This document shows positions 58,026-64,000 of a stretch of 64,000 nt of DNA, one piece after another. A program made the position numbers and the translations under genes. The notes below the pieces were generated by a model. That model did not search any database, was not told where the DNA came from, and saw nothing but the letters and a program-made list of their open reading frames with translations. Numbering within the stretch: position 1 is the stretch's first letter; the number at the start of each line of letters is the position of its first letter. This stretch comes from Edaphochlamys debaryana (taxonomy: Eukaryota; Chlorophyta; Chlorophyceae; Chlamydomonadales): contig JAEHOE010000012.1 of the NCBI GenBank assembly GCA_016858145.1, forward strand, positions 1 to 64,000, read 5' to 3'.

Positions 58026-58699
58026 GGGGCCGTTCGGCGGCAGGCTCGAGGAGAAGCGCAGGGACGTGGGGACTGAGGCGTGACGGCAGCAGGGGGTGCG
58101 GGGCAAGGGTGCACTGAAGAGGCGGGCATTGGGGTCACGAAAATGCTTGGAGGCGTGGCATGAGTGGGAGTGGTCAAGCTGAATAGGCTGAGGGGCTTGC
58201 AGCTTTGCGCGCTCGCATACAGGCGGCGCAATGTATGTTATTGCACAGCGAGCCTGTTGCTGTAGAAGATTGTGAGTAGTAGAGGGACAGATTGGCGTGA
58301 CGTACGCATCCTTGGAGCATGTCCAACTCGCCTGCCGTGGCGGAGTGGGCCGAGTGGTGCAGGAATCGCTGGAAAAGGTGTGCATACGATGCTGGTCTAG
58401 TCAAGTGCTGTTCCTAGCCGCATAGGTCTCCAGCTGCAATCGGGAGCAAAGCCTGACAGCAGTATCCACAATGGGTATATCTGGCACAGGGCCAGGGGGT
58501 TCCAGGGAGTGTAGAGACTTGGGGCAGCCCCCGCAAGATGTCTGGTACGCCGCGATGCTATGGGGCGTGGTGCTTGAGTGCGTGGTGCTTGAGTGCGCGA
58601 CCCCAGTGCTGCCCGGCCTGGCGGGGTTTGGGGCTTGGGGACAGACACCCTTGTCTTGATATGAATTGACCTAGTGTAATGACTCTGAGGCATGCTTTC
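58026..58699. other. intergenic, with a dispersed repeat
   Basis: Probable 3' untranslated region of the proline-rich gene, then the repeat at 58557-58655. TGTAA occurs at about 58674. No exon recognised. Confidence 0.45.
58557..58655 (-). repeat. dispersed repeat, inverted copy of 21395-21480
   Basis: Its reverse complement carries CCCCAAACCCCGCCAGGCCG and GGCAGCACTGGGGTCGCGCAC, matching 21395-21480. The GTGCTTGAGTGCG block is doubled here. The plus-strand end is ACCCTTGTC, shared with the 20.5-kb module. Confidence 0.65.
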
Positions 58700-58804
58700 A
58701 TGAGTTCCTTCTTAGCAGCGGCCAAGAAGGCTGCGGCCAAGAAGGCTGCGGCCAAGGCTGTGGTGGGGACGGTGGTGGAGGTGGTGGACCTCACCGAGGA
58801 CTAG
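58700..58804 (+). CDS. tiny Lys/Ala-rich frame ending VVDLTED (possible microprotein or last exon)
   Basis: ATG frame of 34 codons: MSSFLAAAKKAAAKKAAAKA, then VVGTVVEVVDLTED. The Lys/Ala repeats recall histone H1 tails; the last residues match a SUMO-interacting motif (hydrophobic core V-V-D-L next to acidic residues). TTCCTTCTTAG just inside it could instead be a splice acceptor, making this the last exon of an unseen gene. TGTAA follows the stop by about 15 nt. Confidence 0.25.
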   Translation: MSSFLAAAKKAAAKKAAAKAVVGTVVEVVDLTED

Positions 58805-59431
58805 GGACTAGGAGGACTAGTGTAACCCTTGGTGCGGATGTACCGCCTGTGACTGCCGGGGCATGCGTGCCTCAGTGGGCGCAAGATGAGACGGCATGCG
58901 ATGGCCAAGCCCATAGGCAATTTGCGGGCGTCACAGGCGCGCCTCAGGGGACGAGGGGGCAAGATCAGCGCAAGGTAGCAAACGACACTGGCCGTGGGAC
59001 GAGGGGGGAGGCGACATCGAAGGACGTCTAGGGTTCCTGGCGACACAGGGCGACACGCAGCTGGTCGTGCGGGCGCAGCCGAGTTCAAGCCAGAGGGCTT
59101 ACTTACACAAATGCACCCAGGACATTGAGTACAGCTCGGCACCCCTGCTTCCCTCGCGCAAGTGAGCGAACGACCCCAACAATTCCTCTAGCTCGCCAGC
59201 AATTTGCACGGCTCTGGACTCTCTTAAGTCATATCAATTGATCAAACTGCTGTTGGCCGGCAGCGGGCTTGGGACTGCGGTGTCGGCGCGTTGGGCTTGC
59301 GGCCCAATTCGCGCGCGAGCAGCGGCGACGCCGCGGAAGCGAAGACCTGCCTAGCACGAGCGCCTCTTGGTAGTGGACTATGGCTACAAGCCCTTGACCG
59401 CAGCGGCCGCCGACCATCCACCACCACCACC
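58805..59431. other. upstream region of RsmH
   Basis: No exon recognised. It should contain the RsmH promoter. The RsmH frame stays open upstream to 59291, but without conserved sequence. Confidence 0.5.
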
Positions 59432-62163
<2,732 letters not shown>

Positions 62164-62914
62164 TCGCTGTGATCCACAATGGGACTTGGGCGCGCCGTCC
62201 CGGGAGTGGTGGGAGTGGTGGGGGGGGTGAGCGCGGTCACTTGGCAGGAGCAGTGATGCTGGTGAACAGGTTGCAGGCAACGCGAGGCGGGGTTTCAACC
62301 CCCTGCAAAAGTGCAGTGCAAGCGACTGCATCTTGGACTCGACCTCACAGGCACGGTTCCCGGATCCCACTTTTCAGACTTCGGGGCCAGGATGCTTGTC
62401 CGATGGGACTGGTGTCGAGGTAGCTGGCAAAGAGAGATTAAGCCACAGCAGCAGCGGTGTGGACGCAGTGCGCACGCTGTTGGAGCAAGTTCCTTGCCGA
62501 AGCGTGTGGGCGAGGCTGTGTTGGGGCGAAGCGGTTGCAGACATATTATGGCCTTACATGAATTCTGCCCCGTGGGGCGCAATTGGTGGCAATTTGGCCA
62601 CGACCCAACGTTCCTCCATCCGTCTGGTTACGCAAACCCGAAGCCATGCACTATGGAATCGGGCACCGTTGTCCATATCCCCATCCACGTCATCAAACTA
62701 GGGTCATGAGTCCCATCAGCTCAGTCAGGTAGAGTCAAGCAACTCGGGAGTCACCACTACGGGAGCCCTGGCTCCTACAGCGTAAACGAGATCATAAATG
62801 TACAGCACGCTGTCCGTTGCGCACAGCACGAGGTCATGCGCTGGCGCCACCCATGTGGGCGTGTCAGAGGTCAGTCCGTTGGTCTTGGTCAGGCATAGCG
62901 TAGCGCGTAGGCAC
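62164..62914. other. convergent 3' region of RsmH and H2A.Z
   Basis: No coding exon seen; it must hold both 3' untranslated regions. No histone-type 3' stem-loop was noticed near the H2A.Z stop, as expected for a replacement variant. Confidence 0.5.
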
Positions 62915-63811
62915 TTATGCCAGCAGGGGCACGCCCTCCTTCTTCTGCTGCTTGCTGATGAGCGACTTGTGGATGTGGGGAATGACACCACCGCCGGCGA
63001 TGGTGGCCTGTGGGATGAGGGTGCGCGAGGGGAGGGAGGGGTAAGATGGCCGTTCCAAGAGGAACATGGTCAAACGCGGTCAACGCAGCTGTTGGATCGG
63101 AGGTTGGTATCCGGAGCCGAGGAACAACCCGCTCCGACGGAAGAATGCTTTCACAACATGCGTACGCGCTGGCGCGGGTCTCGCGAGGGTACCGGGGGAG
63201 ACTGGTCAAACATGTTTTGAACCGGGGCGACGCACCTTGATGAGCGTGTCCAGCTCCTCGTCACCGCGAATGGCCAGCTGCAAATGGCGAGGCGTGATAC
63301 GCTTCACCTGTGGGCCGAAGGATGCGGGAGGTTGCTGGTCAGCGAACGCGCGAGAGCACAAGGTCGCAATCTGCCGAGTTCGGAAGGCCCACACACCTTC
63401 AGATCCTTCGAGGCGTTGCCCGCCAGCTCCAGCACCTCAGCGGTGAGGTACTCTGCACGCCAAGAAAGACGGCGTAAGAGGGCGGTCGCAGAAGGCTCGC
63501 GAGGATGAGAGCTAATCGCGACAAGCGCTCACCCAGGATAGCGGCCGCGTACACGGCGGAGGTGGCACCCACACGGCCGTTGGCAGTCACACGGCTCTGC
63601 AGGAAGGAAGGAGCGGCTGCTGAGAGGCCGTCAACAACGATGTCGCCGCGTTTGGACGCACCTTGAGCAGGCGGTGAATACGCCCCACAGGGAACTGCAG
63701 GCCGGCCTTGGCCGAACGACTGGTGGGCTTCTTCTTGTCACCCTTGAGCTTGTCGCCCATGGTGCCCTTGGCACCCTTGCCAGAGAGGCCCTTAGCGCCC
63801 TTGCCCGACAT
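62915..63811 (-). CDS. H2A.Z: histone H2A.Z variant
   Basis: Replacement H2A deposited by SWR1-type remodellers in nucleosomes around promoters. Five exons (63662-63811, 63533-63596, 63397-63452, 63236-63307, 62915-63007), all GT-AG and in phase, encode 144 residues. The fold is complete: [36 protein letters not shown] and [19 protein letters not shown]. Identity as H2A.Z rather than core H2A rests on [30 protein letters not shown] and on introns, which replication-dependent algal histone genes usually lack. The N-terminal tail has a near-perfect duplication ([15 protein letters not shown]) offering several acetylatable lysines. The tail after the docking domain is [11 protein letters not shown]. 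Confidence 0.96.
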
Positions 63812-64000
63812 CTTTGCAGAGTAACGTGAAGTGAGAGGTTAGGAAGCAGCACTATGTGCTGTGTCGGTTGTGTGTAGGTCAAGCTGGGAGCGTTGACTGC
63901 GCAGCAGCAGCGAGGGGCTTCAAGTAGGAGCGCTCGCGAGCCCGCATGGGCCGTACGGCGAATTTGTTTTTCGCAAGGGAGGCCAGTTCGGCAGCGCTCG
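63812..64000. other. H2A.Z promoter / 5' region
   Basis: The 189 bp upstream of the H2A.Z ATG. No clear TATA box seen; no divergent partner gene is visible before the window ends. Confidence 0.4.

Noticed and set aside
57144..58385. 413-codon minus-strand frame opposite the proline-rich gene
   Set aside because: Antisense shadow of a GC-rich frame with high GC3; low-complexity Arg/Gly product with no domain.

Overview
This is nuclear DNA from a green alga (Chlorophyta, most likely Chlorophyceae or a close relative). It is GC-rich and very intron-dense. The genes are plant/algal in type: plant-like enoyl-ACP reductase, a VTE6-like DUF92 protein, FTSH4-type i-AAA protease, RAD6-type UBC2, H2A.Z, nicastrin and a kinesin-7. 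Short TTTAGGG-like tracts are present, and TGTAA, the usual volvocine poly(A) signal, lies downstream of some stops. No operons, tRNA, rRNA or CRISPR were seen. All multi-exon models were assembled by hand from homology-bearing exons, splice sites and phase.

Layout. 1-3,047: no convincing gene; one weak secreted-protein ORF, a telomere-like scrap and one arm of a 118-bp inverted repeat. 3,048-9,342 (-): nicastrin. 9,343-12,557: the other inverted-repeat arm and a decayed LINE. 12,558-16,282 (-): chloroplast enoyl-ACP reductase. 16,283-19,135: gene-poor, with a polypurine microsatellite. 19,136-20,218 (+): RAD6-like ubiquitin-conjugating enzyme. 20,219-21,943: repeat fragments. 21,944-about 23,450 (-): VTE6-like protein, head-to-head with 24,086-37,528 (+), a roughly 2,850-residue CENP-E-like kinesin-7 in about 38 exons. 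38,360-43,777 (-): FTSH4-like mitochondrial AAA protease, 14 exons. 43,778-46,979: gene-poor, with a duplicated fragment of the next gene. 46,980-49,561 (-): bZIP transcription factor. 49,855-55,962: head-to-tail array of 2.8-kb and 2.6-kb units plus a truncated third, carrying a GGGGAC-type minisatellite. 57,279-58,025 (+): proline-rich protein with a C-terminal membrane segment. 59,432-62,163 (+): organellar RsmH/MraW methyltransferase. 62,915-63,811 (-): histone H2A.Z.

The genes do not form one pathway; this is an ordinary eukaryotic mix of lipid and prenyl metabolism, proteostasis, mitosis, chromatin and organelle ribosome genes. The least explained parts are the recent 2.6-2.8 kb tandem array with its G-quadruplex-prone core just upstream of the bZIP gene, related retroelement modules at 9.6-12 kb, 20.5-21.6 kb and 58.6 kb, and at least four GC-AG introns at strongly supported junctions.
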